This document shows positions 41,141 to 50,169 of a DNA stretch of 64,000 nt, one piece after another; positions within the stretch are counted from its first letter, which is position 1, and each line of letters opens with the position of its first letter. The notes under the pieces were generated by a model. It saw nothing but the letters and a program-made list of their open reading frames with translations, was not told the origin of the DNA and did no database searches. Location of the stretch: assembly GCF_017876315.1 (NCBI RefSeq), contig NZ_JAGINU010000004.1, positions 310,001 to 374,000 on the forward strand, written 5' to 3'. The translations under genes were made by a program, and so were the position numbers. This DNA is from Pseudonocardia parietis. GTDB taxonomy: Bacteria > Actinomycetota > Actinomycetes > Mycobacteriales > Pseudonocardiaceae.

Positions 41141-43764
41141 TGCCCCGGCGCGCCGCGCCTGACCCCGGTTCCAGTGAGCATCCCCGATCACGTCGGAGTC
41201 CTGCTATGCCCCGTAAACGAACACGGCGCCCGTCCTGGGCCACTCATGTCTCCCGCCCCTCCCACGCACCGGCGCTGCGCCGCTCCACCGTCGCGATGCT
41301 CACCGCCGGTGCCATGCTCGGGCTGACCGCCTTCTCGATCAGCCCGCTCCCGGCCGAGCTGGGCTTGACCGCCGAGTCGTGCAACACCGGCAAGGCGATG
41401 CGCCAGCTCGACGCCGCCCGCGAGACTCGCTCCCAGACCCGCGCCCTGTTGACCGATCTGGCGGTGAGCACCGACCCGCGCGCGCAGGGCCTGGCCCGCG
41501 ACATCGCAGGCTTGGGGTTCACCCCGGCCACCCACGAGCCGGGGTGGCGGCAGAAGGCCGTGGACGTCTCCGACCAGCTCAACGGCACCAGTGATCCGCA
41601 GCTGCGCGAGGTCGCGGTCCGGCTGGCCAAGGCCGGCTACGGGCCGACCCCGGCCGATCTGCTGCCCAAACAACCCCCACCCCCCGACACCGATGGTGGG
41701 CCTCTGGAAGGGATCGGCCAGTCCCTCGGTGGTGCCGCGGACAGCGCGGTCGGCGCGGTGGAGTCCGCGGGCGAGGCCGCCCAGAACGCAGCCACACCGC
41801 CCCCGGCGGCGGTGAGCAGCTCCGGCTCCGGCGGCGGCCCGGCCGCGGCGAACCCCGACCGCCGCCCCGAGCCGCCGCTGCCGCAAACCTGCATGGACCA
41901 GGCCGAGGCCACCACCGCCCCGGCCGTGCACGCGCCGGCCCCGGCCGCAGCCCCCGCAGCACCGGCCCCCGCCCCGGCGGCGCCCGCGCAAGAACCGCCC
42001 GAGGACGAGGACGACTCGCAGCCCACCAGCAGCGAACCACCGACCGACAACGAGCCGGGCGGCCGGGAGGACACCTCCAGCTCCGGCGAGGGTTCCTCCG
42101 GGCCCGGTGGCGAGTCCTCGTCGTCGGACCGGGAGTCCGAGAGCAGCGCCGCCTCCTCCGGTGAGGACGAGGACTCCGGCCCCGGTGACGAGCCCGGCGG
42201 CGGTGGCGGGCCGGGTGGGTCGCGGGATCCCGACAGCGACGCGTCCGCAGACGACGCCACGTCCGGTGAGGACGAGGCCGGCGCCGGCTCTGAGGGGCCC
42301 GGCTCGGGGGGCTCGGATCCAGGTAGTGATCGCGACACCGACACCACCGGTGGCGGCGGATCGGCCGCGGAACCGGGCAGCTCCGGCGGCGGCCCGAGCC
42401 GCGATTCCAGCTCGTCGAACTCGGCGGACTCGGCGGACTCGGCGAGCGACACCGGCTCGTCGTCGCAGGACATCGAAAAGGCCCGTGCCGCGATCGACCT
42501 GATCGGCGAGCTCATGCAGACCCTGGGCGCCAGCCAGGACACCGAAGCGGGCAGCGTGCGGGACTCGGTGCTGCAGGTGATGGACCGTGACCAGCTTGAA
42601 AAGCTCGGCGTCGACCCGGCCGACCTGGACAAACTCGACGACCTCAACCTCGGCGACGCCGGGGCCGGCGACACGGGGCCCGCGGACTCGGCGGACAGTT
42701 CCTCGAGCCCCGCCGAGTCCAGCTCGGCGGACGCGGACCGGTCCGACCCCAGCTCAGCGAGCCCGGGCAGTTCCGACAGCAGCTCGCCCGGCTCGGGATC
42801 GGGTTCATCCGGCTCGGACTCGATCAGCCGGGACTCCGATGCCAGCGATACCTCCGACGCGGACGACTCGCCCGAACCCGGGGCGTCGGGGTCCGGGTCG
42901 GGCCAGGCCGACACCAGCACGTCCTTTGACCGTGACTCGGGCTCCGGGGCGGGTGGCTCGGGTGAGGGCTGGGAGTCCGGTGCCGAGAAGCTCGCCGAGC
43001 AGGTCAAGGAGGCCGCCAACGTCGACCCCGTGGCCGAGCAGCTCTCCGAGAAGCTCGACGCGATCGACCTCGACGCCGACGACACCAGCTCCAGCTCCAG
43101 CTCCGATAGCACCGGGCCCGATGACAGCGGGTCCGACGCCGGCGGGACCGAGGACAACACGTCCTCCGACCGTGACTCGGCCGCCGGTCCGGACTCAGCC
43201 TCGGAGGAGTCGCGCACGCCCGATGAGGGGGGCGGCTCCGACGAGGGCACCAGCGCCGGTAGCGACTCCGACATCAGCCGCGACAGCGAACCGACCGACG
43301 ACGGCCCCAGCGAGGGCGGTGACCCCGGTGGCGAGGAGGAGCCGCCGGGCAGTGAGCAGGGCGGTTCCGGGGCCCCGCCCGAGGACACCTCCTCGGGCGG
43401 CCCAGCCGCCCCGGACGAGCAGGCCAACCCGGAGCCGGCTCAGGGCGGCGAGGGTGAGCAGCCACGCGACCCCGAGGGCACCCAGGCGACCCCCGCGGCC
43501 GCGGGCGGTGCGACCGGCGGGACCGACACAGCCACTTGGGACAAGCTCGCGCAGTGCGAGAGCGGTGGCAACTGGAGCACCGACACCGGCAACGGCTACG
43601 AGGGTGGTCTGCAGTTCAGCCCGTCGACCTGGAAGGCCTTCGGTGGGGAGGGTTCGGCGGCTGAGGCGAGCAAGGAAGGGCAGATCGCCGTCGCCGAGAA
43701 GGTCCAAGCCGAGCAGGGCTGGGGAGCTTGGCCCGCCTGTTCCGAGAAGCTCGGCATCCGATAG
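41140..43764 (+). CDS. Giant Ser/Asp-rich secreted Rpf transglycosylase
   Basis: An 874-residue secreted protein. The signal region (RRSTVAMLTAGAMLGLTAFSISPLPA) is followed by a helical domain (residues 80-175), a Pro/Ala region, and about 480 residues (300-785) dominated by Ser, Asp, Glu and Gly. The C-terminal 78 residues form an Rpf domain (TWDKLAQCESGGNWSTDTG, GGLQFSPSTW, WGAWPAC) with catalytic Glu807. Rpf domains cleave peptidoglycan glycan strands. The ATG at 41140 overlaps the previous stop; ATG at 41206 with GGAG upstream is an equally good start. Confidence 0.88.
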   Translation: MPRRAAPDPGSSEHPRSRRSPAMPRKRTRRPSWATHVSRPSHAPALRRSTVAMLTAGAMLGLTAFSISPLPAELGLTAESCNTGKAMRQLDAARETRSQTRALLTDLAVSTDPRAQGLARDIAGLGFTPATHEPGWRQKAVDVSDQLNGTSDPQLREVAVRLAKAGYGPTPADLLPKQPPPPDTDGGPLEGIGQSLGGAADSAVGAVESAGEAAQNAATPPPAAVSSSGSGGGPAAANPDRRPEPPLPQTCMDQAEATTAPAVHAPAPAAAPAAPAPAPAAPAQEPPEDEDDSQPTSSEPPTDNEPGGREDTSSSGEGSSGPGGESSSSDRESESSAASSGEDEDSGPGDEPGGGGGPGGSRDPDSDASADDATSGEDEAGAGSEGPGSGGSDPGSDRDTDTTGGGGSAAEPGSSGGGPSRDSSSSNSADSADSASDTGSSSQDIEKARAAIDLIGELMQTLGASQDTEAGSVRDSVLQVMDRDQLEKLGVDPADLDKLDDLNLGDAGAGDTGPADSADSSSSPAESSSADADRSDPSSASPGSSDSSSPGSGSGSSGSDSISRDSDASDTSDADDSPEPGASGSGSGQADTSTSFDRDSGSGAGGSGEGWESGAEKLAEQVKEAANVDPVAEQLSEKLDAIDLDADDTSSSSSSDSTGPDDSGSDAGGTEDNTSSDRDSAAGPDSASEESRTPDEGGGSDEGTSAGSDSDISRDSEPTDDGPSEGGDPGGEEEPPGSEQGGSGAPPEDTSSGGPAAPDEQANPEPAQGGEGEQPRDPEGTQATPAAAGGATGGTDTATWDKLAQCESGGNWSTDTGNGYEGGLQFSPSTWKAFGGEGSAAEASKEGQIAVAEKVQAEQGWGAWPACSEKLGIR

Positions 43765-43781
43765 GGCCTGGGCATTCACTG

Positions 43782-44690
43782 ATGACGATCCGCAGGGTGG
43801 GCACGGTGCCGGTGGCCGCGGTGGTGGCCGCGGCGTTGGCGTGCGTGCTGCTGGTCTCCGACTCCCCGCCCGGGGCGGGGGTGGTGGGGCTCGGGTCGGC
43901 CGCGACGTGGGGCGCGGCCGACCCGACGCCACCGCACGACGACGGGCCACCGGTGCGCGGGCAGGCCGGCCCGATCGTGGGCGGGTTGTCGGCCTCCTCG
44001 GTCGGGGTGTTGGTCGTCGATGGCGGGCGCCATCAGTGCTCGGCGGCGGTGGTCGCGTCCCGGTCGCGGCGGCTGCTGGCCACCGCGGCGCACTGTGTGT
44101 GGCTCGACGGCGCGTGGCGGGTCGACGGGGCGATGTTCATCCCCGGCTGGGCATCGGGCGAACAACCGTATGGGCGGTGGGCGGTCGACACCGCGTATCT
44201 GCCCCCGGCCTGGCAACAGGCCAACTCCCCCATCACCGACGTCGCCGCGGACACCGATTTCGCGTTCGTGTCCCTGCTCCCGTGTGACGGGCGGCTGCCC
44301 GAGCAGGTCCTGGGCGCCCAGGGGATCCGCTTCTCGACCGGCGAGCAGCTCGAGGTGGCCGCGCTCGGCTATCCCGCGCTGGGGAGCTACGACGGCCAGA
44401 GCTTGCGCGGTTGTGTCGGCGACGCCGCGGTCGAGGACTTCGCCCGCGACCCCGACCAACCCGCAGGCCAGGTGCTGGCCCTGGACTGCGACATGACCGA
44501 GGGCGCCTCCGGCGGCCCGTGGTTGACCGGCCCGGACGCAGCCGCCGGGCGCGGGCAAATCGTCGGGGTGGTCTCCGGCGGCGATGACACCGCCCTGGTC
44601 TCGCCGGTGTTCGGGCCCGCCGCCCGGCAGATCTATGACGCCGCCGACTCGGCCTCGCTACTGACCGCACCGGAATCGAGCGCGCCATGA
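43782..44690 (+). CDS. Secreted trypsin-like serine protease
   Basis: A 302-residue protein with a signal sequence (VPVAAVVAAALACVLLVSDSPPGAG) and a chymotrypsin-fold (S1-type) domain. The catalytic triad is visible: His104 in TAAHC, Asp157 or Asp159 in ADTDFAF, and Ser243 in GASGGPW. It would act outside the cytoplasm, either on wall proteins or on the secreted neighbours. ATG at 43782, 17 bases after the rpf-type gene; ribosome binding site weak. Not normally part of minimal conjugation systems. Confidence 0.85.
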   Translation: MTIRRVGTVPVAAVVAAALACVLLVSDSPPGAGVVGLGSAATWGAADPTPPHDDGPPVRGQAGPIVGGLSASSVGVLVVDGGRHQCSAAVVASRSRRLLATAAHCVWLDGAWRVDGAMFIPGWASGEQPYGRWAVDTAYLPPAWQQANSPITDVAADTDFAFVSLLPCDGRLPEQVLGAQGIRFSTGEQLEVAALGYPALGSYDGQSLRGCVGDAAVEDFARDPDQPAGQVLALDCDMTEGASGGPWLTGPDAAAGRGQIVGVVSGGDDTALVSPVFGPAARQIYDAADSASLLTAPESSAP

Positions 44691-44730
44691 CCGACCGGAC
44701 GCACCCGCCACGACGAGGAGGTGGCTGCCG

Positions 44731-45753
44731 ATGACCGCGGCACCCCAGCACGATCGGCCTGCGGCCCCGCGCACGCCGTACGAGCTCAACCACGCCCTCG
44801 GCACGGCGGCACGCGAGCGCGCCCCTCATCTGGGCCTGGCCGACAACGAGGCGATCGTCGATGTCACCAGCGCGGCCGCTGCCGCTGATCACCCCGGTGA
44901 TCGGGACCCGGGCGAGGTGGCGGCCCAGCTCGGAGCGGCCACCGAGAACGTCCAACAGCGCGCCCGCCTGCTGTTCCCCGAGACCCGCCCGGTGCAGTGG
45001 TCGCCGTTCGGGGCGCTGATGCCGGTACTGGCCGGCTCGTCCGGCGCCGGGGCCTCGTCGATCGCCGCCGCGATCACCGATGCGCTGCAGCAGGACGAAC
45101 GCTGTGTGCTGCTGGTCGATGCCGATGATCCGTCCCGTTCCGGGCTGGCGTGTGCGTTCACTGCGGAAGGGCCGTGGACCAAGCCGGTCGACGACCGGGT
45201 CTCGGTGCGCTACAGCTGGCGCGACGACGCGCTGGTCGCCCGGCTGGAGTCACAGCTGCCGACGATCACCCCGGGGATGGTCCCGGCCCCACCGGACTGG
45301 CTCCCGAACCCGCCACCGGATCCGTTGCACGCCACCGTGGTCGACCTCGGCCACGGCGGCTGGCGAGCCGGAGCGTCCCCGCTGTACGGGGCCGGGGGGT
45401 GGCTGCGCCGTGGCCTGCCCGCGCAGCGCCCGATCCTGGTGGTGCGCGCGACGCGCCCAGCACTGCGGCAGGCCGAGCAGCTGCTGGCCCGCCTGGACCC
45501 GTGGGTGGAGCGCGGTGTGGCCACTCCGGTGTTCCAGCTCGTGGTCAACGGCGTCCGTAAATGGCCTGCCGGGGTGGCCGGCGCGGCCGGGCCCCGGGTC
45601 GCCGAGCTGCTCGACGAGGCCCTGTTCGTGCCCCACCACGGCGGCTGGGGTTTGGCCGGAGTGACCGACGAGCCCAGCCCGGCGCGGGTGGTCGACGCGC
45701 TGCGCCCGCTGCTGGCGGCGTGGGGGCTCATCGCGTCTCCCCGCCGCCGCTGA
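44731..45753 (+). CDS. ParA-like protein with degenerate P-loop
   Basis: A 340-residue protein with SRP/ParA-like fold: VLAGSSGAGASSIAAAITDAL corresponds to the P-loop region at about 99-120, followed by CVLLVDADDPSRSGLA (A' aspartate) and ATVVDLGHGG (Walker B-like). The P-loop reads AGSSGAGASS and lacks the Walker lysine, so ATP hydrolysis is unlikely. ATG at 44731 after GAGGAGGTGG. A second, non-catalytic partner of the ATPase at 38622 is a reasonable inference. Confidence 0.75.
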   Translation: MTAAPQHDRPAAPRTPYELNHALGTAARERAPHLGLADNEAIVDVTSAAAAADHPGDRDPGEVAAQLGAATENVQQRARLLFPETRPVQWSPFGALMPVLAGSSGAGASSIAAAITDALQQDERCVLLVDADDPSRSGLACAFTAEGPWTKPVDDRVSVRYSWRDDALVARLESQLPTITPGMVPAPPDWLPNPPPDPLHATVVDLGHGGWRAGASPLYGAGGWLRRGLPAQRPILVVRATRPALRQAEQLLARLDPWVERGVATPVFQLVVNGVRKWPAGVAGAAGPRVAELLDEALFVPHHGGWGLAGVTDEPSPARVVDALRPLLAAWGLIASPRRR

Positions 45754-45795
45754 CCCCATCCCAACTCCAGGTTCTCGCTTCGCGCGGAGGTCGTC

Positions 45796-46107
45796 ATGTC
45801 CCTGTCCCACCTGCTGCTTGAGCTGCAGCAGTCCTGGCCTGCCCAGGACATCCCGAACCCGGGCGCGGAGGCCCCGCCCGGGTCGGAGGCGATCCAGCGG
45901 GTGGTCGGCTACCTGCGGTGGATCGCCGGTATCTCGGTGCTCGGGTTGTTCTTCGGCGGCATCGTCGCCGCGACCGCGGGCCGGTTGTGGGATCACCACG
46001 GTTCCGGGCGCCTGGGCGCCCGGCTGATCGTGGGCAGCCTGGCGCTGGCGCTGCTGTTCGGGCTCGGCTACACCCTGGTCTCCCAGTTCGCGGGCGGAGC
46101 GGCCTGA
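45796..46107 (+). CDS. Small two-span membrane protein of conjugation operon
   Basis: A 103-residue protein with a polar N-terminus of 45 residues and two spans (WIAGISVLGLFFGGIVAATAG and RLIVGSLALALLFGLGYTLV). Size and layout match the VirB2/TrbC or TcpD-type small membrane components of type IV secretion. ATG at 45796 with GCGGAGG upstream; its stop overlaps the next start (TGATG). Confidence 0.7.
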   Translation: MSLSHLLLELQQSWPAQDIPNPGAEAPPGSEAIQRVVGYLRWIAGISVLGLFFGGIVAATAGRLWDHHGSGRLGARLIVGSLALALLFGLGYTLVSQFAGGAA

Positions 46108-46946
46108 TGGGTGGGGCTGCGGGCTCGCCGCTGGCGCCGCGTGACGCGCCCTCGTCCGGTGGCCGGACCCGGGCGCTGGCGATCCTCGGCGGGGTTGCCG
46201 TGCTGGTGCTCGCGGCGATCGTCTGGGGCGTCATCTCGCTGATCGGGCTGTTTACCGCCGACGAACCCGGGCCTGTCGGCGACCCCGGCGCGGCCGCGAC
46301 TGCGCCGCCCACCTCGGGGTCGGGCTCCGAGGCCGAAGCGGCGCTGGCTCGGGCCCCGATGCCGCCGGTGCCGGCGCAGGCGTCGATGCCGCACACGCTG
46401 TCCACGCGCAGCGCGGGCCCACCGATCACGCTGCCGCAGCCCACGCAGGTGTCCGGGGTCCCGGTACCGACCGGCTTCCCGGACACCCCGGAGGGGGCGC
46501 TGGCGCAATTGGCGGAGCTGACCAAAGCCGGGATGGCCGGGGCGGACCCACAGGTGTGGGCCCAGGCCTACACCGCGATGGCTGAACCGGGCGCCGCACC
46601 GCCGGAGGCGACACCGATCAACAACGAGCTGGTCGCGATGCGCCGCTCGGCGAACATGGCCCCGACCGGGCCCCGGGCCGGGATGAGCTTGTCCTGGTCA
46701 CCGACCTCGGCGCTGGTCAAAGGCAGCACCGACGACGGCTCGTATGTCGTGGGCTGCGTGCTCGGCGAGATGGTCGCCGACTACAAGGGCCGGGTCGCCA
46801 ACGCCGGATGGGGCAACTGCCTGCCGATGCGCCGGGTCGGTGACCAGTGGCGTGTCGCGTCCGGCCCGACAGCCTGGGCCGGCCCCTCTCTCTGGCCGGG
46901 CAGTGACGAGGCGGTCTCGGTCGGCTACCGGGACATCACCCGATGA
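46107..46946 (+). CDS. Membrane-anchored conjugation accessory protein
   Basis: A 279-residue protein with a short cytoplasmic N-terminus, one span (LAILGGVAVLVLAAIVWGVISLIGLF, about 30-55), a Pro/Ala linker and a C-terminal extracytoplasmic domain (SMSLSWSPTSA-like strand region to VSVGYRDITR) with two cysteines (VVGCVLGE, NCLPMRR). The one-span plus outer domain plan fits VirB8/TcpC- or SCO6881-neighbour proteins. Start and stop both overlap neighbouring genes. Exact family uncertain. Confidence 0.65.
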   Translation: MGGAAGSPLAPRDAPSSGGRTRALAILGGVAVLVLAAIVWGVISLIGLFTADEPGPVGDPGAAATAPPTSGSGSEAEAALARAPMPPVPAQASMPHTLSTRSAGPPITLPQPTQVSGVPVPTGFPDTPEGALAQLAELTKAGMAGADPQVWAQAYTAMAEPGAAPPEATPINNELVAMRRSANMAPTGPRAGMSLSWSPTSALVKGSTDDGSYVVGCVLGEMVADYKGRVANAGWGNCLPMRRVGDQWRVASGPTAWAGPSLWPGSDEAVSVGYRDITR

Positions 46947-48637
46947 CCGGCCGCCTGGTGACCAGGGCCGCGGCAGCGTGGCCGGCACAGCCCACCCCAC
47001 CCGGTGGCGGCGGCGGCGGTGGCGGCGGTCTGTTCGGCGACACGATCGGCTCGATGGCCGCGTCGGCGTTCGACGCCGCCATGCAGAAGGTCTGGGACGC
47101 CGGGGTCTGGGTGCTGCGCGGCGGGTTCACCCTGGCCGATGACATCTCCGGAGTCGATGCGAACTCGGTGATGGGCGGCGAAGGCGCCGGCGCGTTGTGG
47201 CCGTCGCTGCTGTGGCTCTCGGCGATGATCGCGCTGGGGCTGTTCTTCTACCAGCTCACCGCGGTCGCGCTGCGCGGCGGCCGCGGCATGTTCCGGGCCT
47301 TCACCGGCCCCGCCCAGTTCGGCATCGCGATCGCGGTCACCACCGGCACGGTGGCCACCCTGCTCACCGCCGCCGACGAACTGACCACCATGGTCCTCAA
47401 CCAGGGCTTGGACGCGGCGAACTTCGCCACCGTGCTCGACAACCCCGACGTCGCCGCCCGGGTCGGGGAGAACCCCGAGCTCGGCGACGTCGAGGAAGGC
47501 GTGCGGTCGATGCTGCTCGGCCTGGCCGCGGTGTTCGGCATCATCCCCGCGGGGATCGGCTTCGCCCTGCAGATGATCTTCCGGCAGGCGGCGATCCTCG
47601 TCCTGGTCGCCACGATCCCGATCTGCGCGGCCGGCCTGGTCGCCGACAGCACCGCCTCCTGGTTCTGGAAAGCGACCCGCTGGATCATCGCCGCGATCGT
47701 GCTGAAACCGGCGCTCGCGCTGGTCCTGGTCATTGGGGTCAACATCATGGCCCGCTCCGAAGGCGTCGCCGGACTCCTGGCCGGCACCGCCGTGCTGTTG
47801 GTGGCGCTGTTCTGCCCTATGGCGCTCTACCGGCTACTGGCCTTCGTCGACCCGGGCACCGGCGCGGGGATGGCGATCCGCTCCGGTGGTGGATCGCGCG
47901 GATCCAGCGAGCCGGGCAGCGACAGCGGCACCAGCGAGGCCATGAACATCGCCCGCCAGAGCGAGCAGGCCTACCGGATGGGCAGTGGCGGCCAGAACAG
48001 CTCGGCCACCGGAGGTGGTGGCGAGCTGGGCGGGACCACCGCCAGCCCGGCCACGGCCGGGGGTGCCGGGGCGAGCAGCAGTGCAGCCGGCGGCGGCACC
48101 AGCGCCGGTGCCGGTGCCGGTGCCGGTGCCGGTGCGGGCGCGCTGGGCGCGGCTGGTGGTGTGGCCGCGGCCGCGGTGGTCGGTGGCTATCTCGCGACGA
48201 AGGCCGCTGGGCAGGCCGCCGGGGGGTTCGCCTCCGAGCAGATGGCCCAGATCGGGGTCGGTAACCCCGGCCCGGCCCCGGCCGCCGGGGCCAGTGCCGG
48301 GCAGATCAGCTCCTCGGCCGGAGCAGCGGCGGGGACGGTCCAGAACTGGGGCCGCTCCACCGAGAGCGGCTCGGGTGAGAGCGACTCGCCCCCTGCCGGT
48401 GACGGGCCCGATGCGCCCCCGGTCGACTCCGGCCCGCCGGAGGCCGGGCCTCCCGACAGCGGCCCCACCACACCCGGGGCGGACGGGCAGGAACCGCGCC
48501 GCCCTGAACAGGCCCCACCGGTCGCAGCCGGGCCGGACGGGGCCGACCCACCCACGGCAGCACCGGGCCCCAACGCCCAGCCACCACCGGATCCCGGACC
48601 ACCGACCCGCCCTGACCACACAGGAGAGGAGTCTTGA
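46943..48637 (+). CDS. VirB6/TrbL-like channel protein
   Basis: A 564-residue polytopic protein. A Gly-rich N-terminus is followed by about six spans at 80-310 (LLWLSAMIALGLFFYQL; FGIAIAVTTGTVATLL; LLGLAAVFGIIPAGIGFAL; AAILVLVATIPICAAGL; WIIAAIVLKPALALVLVIGV; LLAGTAVLLVALFCPMALY). The C-terminal 250 residues are Gly/Ser/Ala/Pro-rich and low-complexity. It corresponds to the polytopic channel component of type IV secretion and to the SCO6881-type membrane protein of actinobacterial loci. ATGA overlap with the previous gene. Confidence 0.82.
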   Translation: MTGRLVTRAAAAWPAQPTPPGGGGGGGGGLFGDTIGSMAASAFDAAMQKVWDAGVWVLRGGFTLADDISGVDANSVMGGEGAGALWPSLLWLSAMIALGLFFYQLTAVALRGGRGMFRAFTGPAQFGIAIAVTTGTVATLLTAADELTTMVLNQGLDAANFATVLDNPDVAARVGENPELGDVEEGVRSMLLGLAAVFGIIPAGIGFALQMIFRQAAILVLVATIPICAAGLVADSTASWFWKATRWIIAAIVLKPALALVLVIGVNIMARSEGVAGLLAGTAVLLVALFCPMALYRLLAFVDPGTGAGMAIRSGGGSRGSSEPGSDSGTSEAMNIARQSEQAYRMGSGGQNSSATGGGGELGGTTASPATAGGAGASSSAAGGGTSAGAGAGAGAGAGALGAAGGVAAAAVVGGYLATKAAGQAAGGFASEQMAQIGVGNPGPAPAAGASAGQISSSAGAAAGTVQNWGRSTESGSGESDSPPAGDGPDAPPVDSGPPEAGPPDSGPTTPGADGQEPRRPEQAPPVAAGPDGADPPTAAPGPNAQPPPDPGPPTRPDHTGEES

Positions 48638-50169
48638 TGAGCGTCGAATCCGCCGCGCGGGGCCCGCGCGTGTATTGGGGACTCAACGACAAGGAGGGGA
48701 TGGGCTGGATCGCCGGGATGACCCCGGCCCAGGCGTTCCTGATCATCGCCGCCTGCGCCCCGGCGATCCTGGCGATGTCGCGCAACCAGTGGTCTCAGAC
48801 CCTCGGGTGGGGCGCGTTCGCCGCGCTGCTGGCCTTTCTGATTCTCGTCCCGATCCACGGCCGGCCCGCGTTTCGGTGGCTGGCCGACCTGGTCGTGTTC
48901 CAGACAGGAGTGCTGATGCGCTGGTCCCCGTGGCAATCCCGCGCCGCCGCCGGGTTGGCCGGGCCCCGCACCGAACCGGACCTGCCCGGCGTGCTCTCGC
49001 GCATGCAGTTCCCCGACGGCCCGGAGTTCCACGGCTCGCGGATCTGCCTGCTCCACGACACCGCCGAAGGGCGCTGGGGCGCCACCGCGAAACTGACCCA
49101 TTCCGGGGTCGGGATGCTGGCCGACGACGAGTGCGAGCGCCTGGCCGCCCGCCTGGGCTCGATGCTGGTCGGGCTCGGGCACCGCGAGGTCATCGACCGG
49201 ATCTCGCTGCTGGTGCGCACCGTGCCCGACGACGGCACCGAGTACGCGGTGTGGCGCGAACGCCACCAGCGCCCCGACGCCCCGCCACTGGCGCATCAGG
49301 TGACTGCCGAGATCGACCGCGACGTCGCCTCGGTCAGCGTGCGCACGGAGTTGTTCGTGACCGTGTCCGGCACCGAGGAATCACTGCGCCGCCCGGCCAA
49401 GGCCGCCGGCGGCGGCGTCGCCGGGCGCGCCTATGCCCTCTACCGGCTCCTCGAAGGAATCGCGGACGGGCTCAAGGCGCTCGACGTGCAGTCGGTGACC
49501 TGGCTGACCTCGACCGGGGTCGCCGAGGCCATCAAGACCGGGTTCAACCCGGCCACCGCGGCCTCACTCAAGCACCAGCACCTGGCCCACCCCGACGCCG
49601 ACGGCACCGTCGGATTGCCGATCTCCCAAGCCGGCCCGGCTCTGGCGCCGACGCCGGCGGCGCGGGCGTATCACCACGACGGATTCTCCAGCGTCAGCTA
49701 TGCGGTGCAGCCTCCCGAGTCCGGGACGATCTTCGGGTCGCTGGGGCCGCTGCTGGCCGTGCGCACTGCCGGGGAACGCCGGAGTCTGCAGATCCACTAC
49801 GAGATCCTGTCCCAGGCCGCCGCGGCCCGGGAGGTGCGCTCCAACCGGTTCCGCAACAACGTGCTGATCGACGCCAAAGCCCAGCGCGGGTTCAACACCA
49901 CCGCGATCGACACCCGCCGCCAGTCCGGGGCCCGCGACCAGGAGGCCGCGGTCGCCGCCGGGCATGCCCTGGTCCGGTTCACCGTTGCCTCCGCGCTCAC
50001 GGTGCCCGCGGACTGGAACGTCGAGGACCACGCCGCCCGGCTGGAGAACGACTCCTCGGGCCGGTTCCGGCTGCTGCGCCTCGAGCTGGCCCAGGATTCG
50101 GCGTTCGTCGCTGCCGCTCTCCCGGTCGGGATCGGGCTGCCGCGGCTGACCAGGGCGTTCGACTCATGA
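48637..50169 (+). CDS. SCO6880-family conjugation protein
   Basis: A 510-residue protein with two spans near the N-terminus (AFLIIAACAPAILAM; WGAFAALLAFLILVPIHG) and a large soluble domain resembling the N-terminal part of VirB4/TraC ATPases without a P-loop (DDECERLAARLGSMLVGLGHREVIDRISLLVRT; LYRLLEGIADGLKALDVQSVTWL). This is the SCO6880 pattern found next to VirB4-type ATPases in actinobacteria. ATG at 48637 has AGGAGAGGAG upstream and overlaps the previous stop. Confidence 0.87.
   Translation: MSVESAARGPRVYWGLNDKEGMGWIAGMTPAQAFLIIAACAPAILAMSRNQWSQTLGWGAFAALLAFLILVPIHGRPAFRWLADLVVFQTGVLMRWSPWQSRAAAGLAGPRTEPDLPGVLSRMQFPDGPEFHGSRICLLHDTAEGRWGATAKLTHSGVGMLADDECERLAARLGSMLVGLGHREVIDRISLLVRTVPDDGTEYAVWRERHQRPDAPPLAHQVTAEIDRDVASVSVRTELFVTVSGTEESLRRPAKAAGGGVAGRAYALYRLLEGIADGLKALDVQSVTWLTSTGVAEAIKTGFNPATAASLKHQHLAHPDADGTVGLPISQAGPALAPTPAARAYHHDGFSSVSYAVQPPESGTIFGSLGPLLAVRTAGERRSLQIHYEILSQAAAAREVRSNRFRNNVLIDAKAQRGFNTTAIDTRRQSGARDQEAAVAAGHALVRFTVASALTVPADWNVEDHAARLENDSSGRFRLLRLELAQDSAFVAAALPVGIGLPRLTRAFDS

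Noticed and set aside
41637..43427. A 596-residue minus-strand Ser/Pro-rich frame
   Set aside because: Antisense of the Ser/Asp-rich stalk of the Rpf protein; its repetitive look comes from the codon bias of the real gene.
47985..50165. In-frame extension of the VirB4-like gene by over 700 codons
   Set aside because: It runs through two well-supported genes in another frame and is Arg/Pro-rich noise. The ATG at 50166 overlapping the previous stop is the start.
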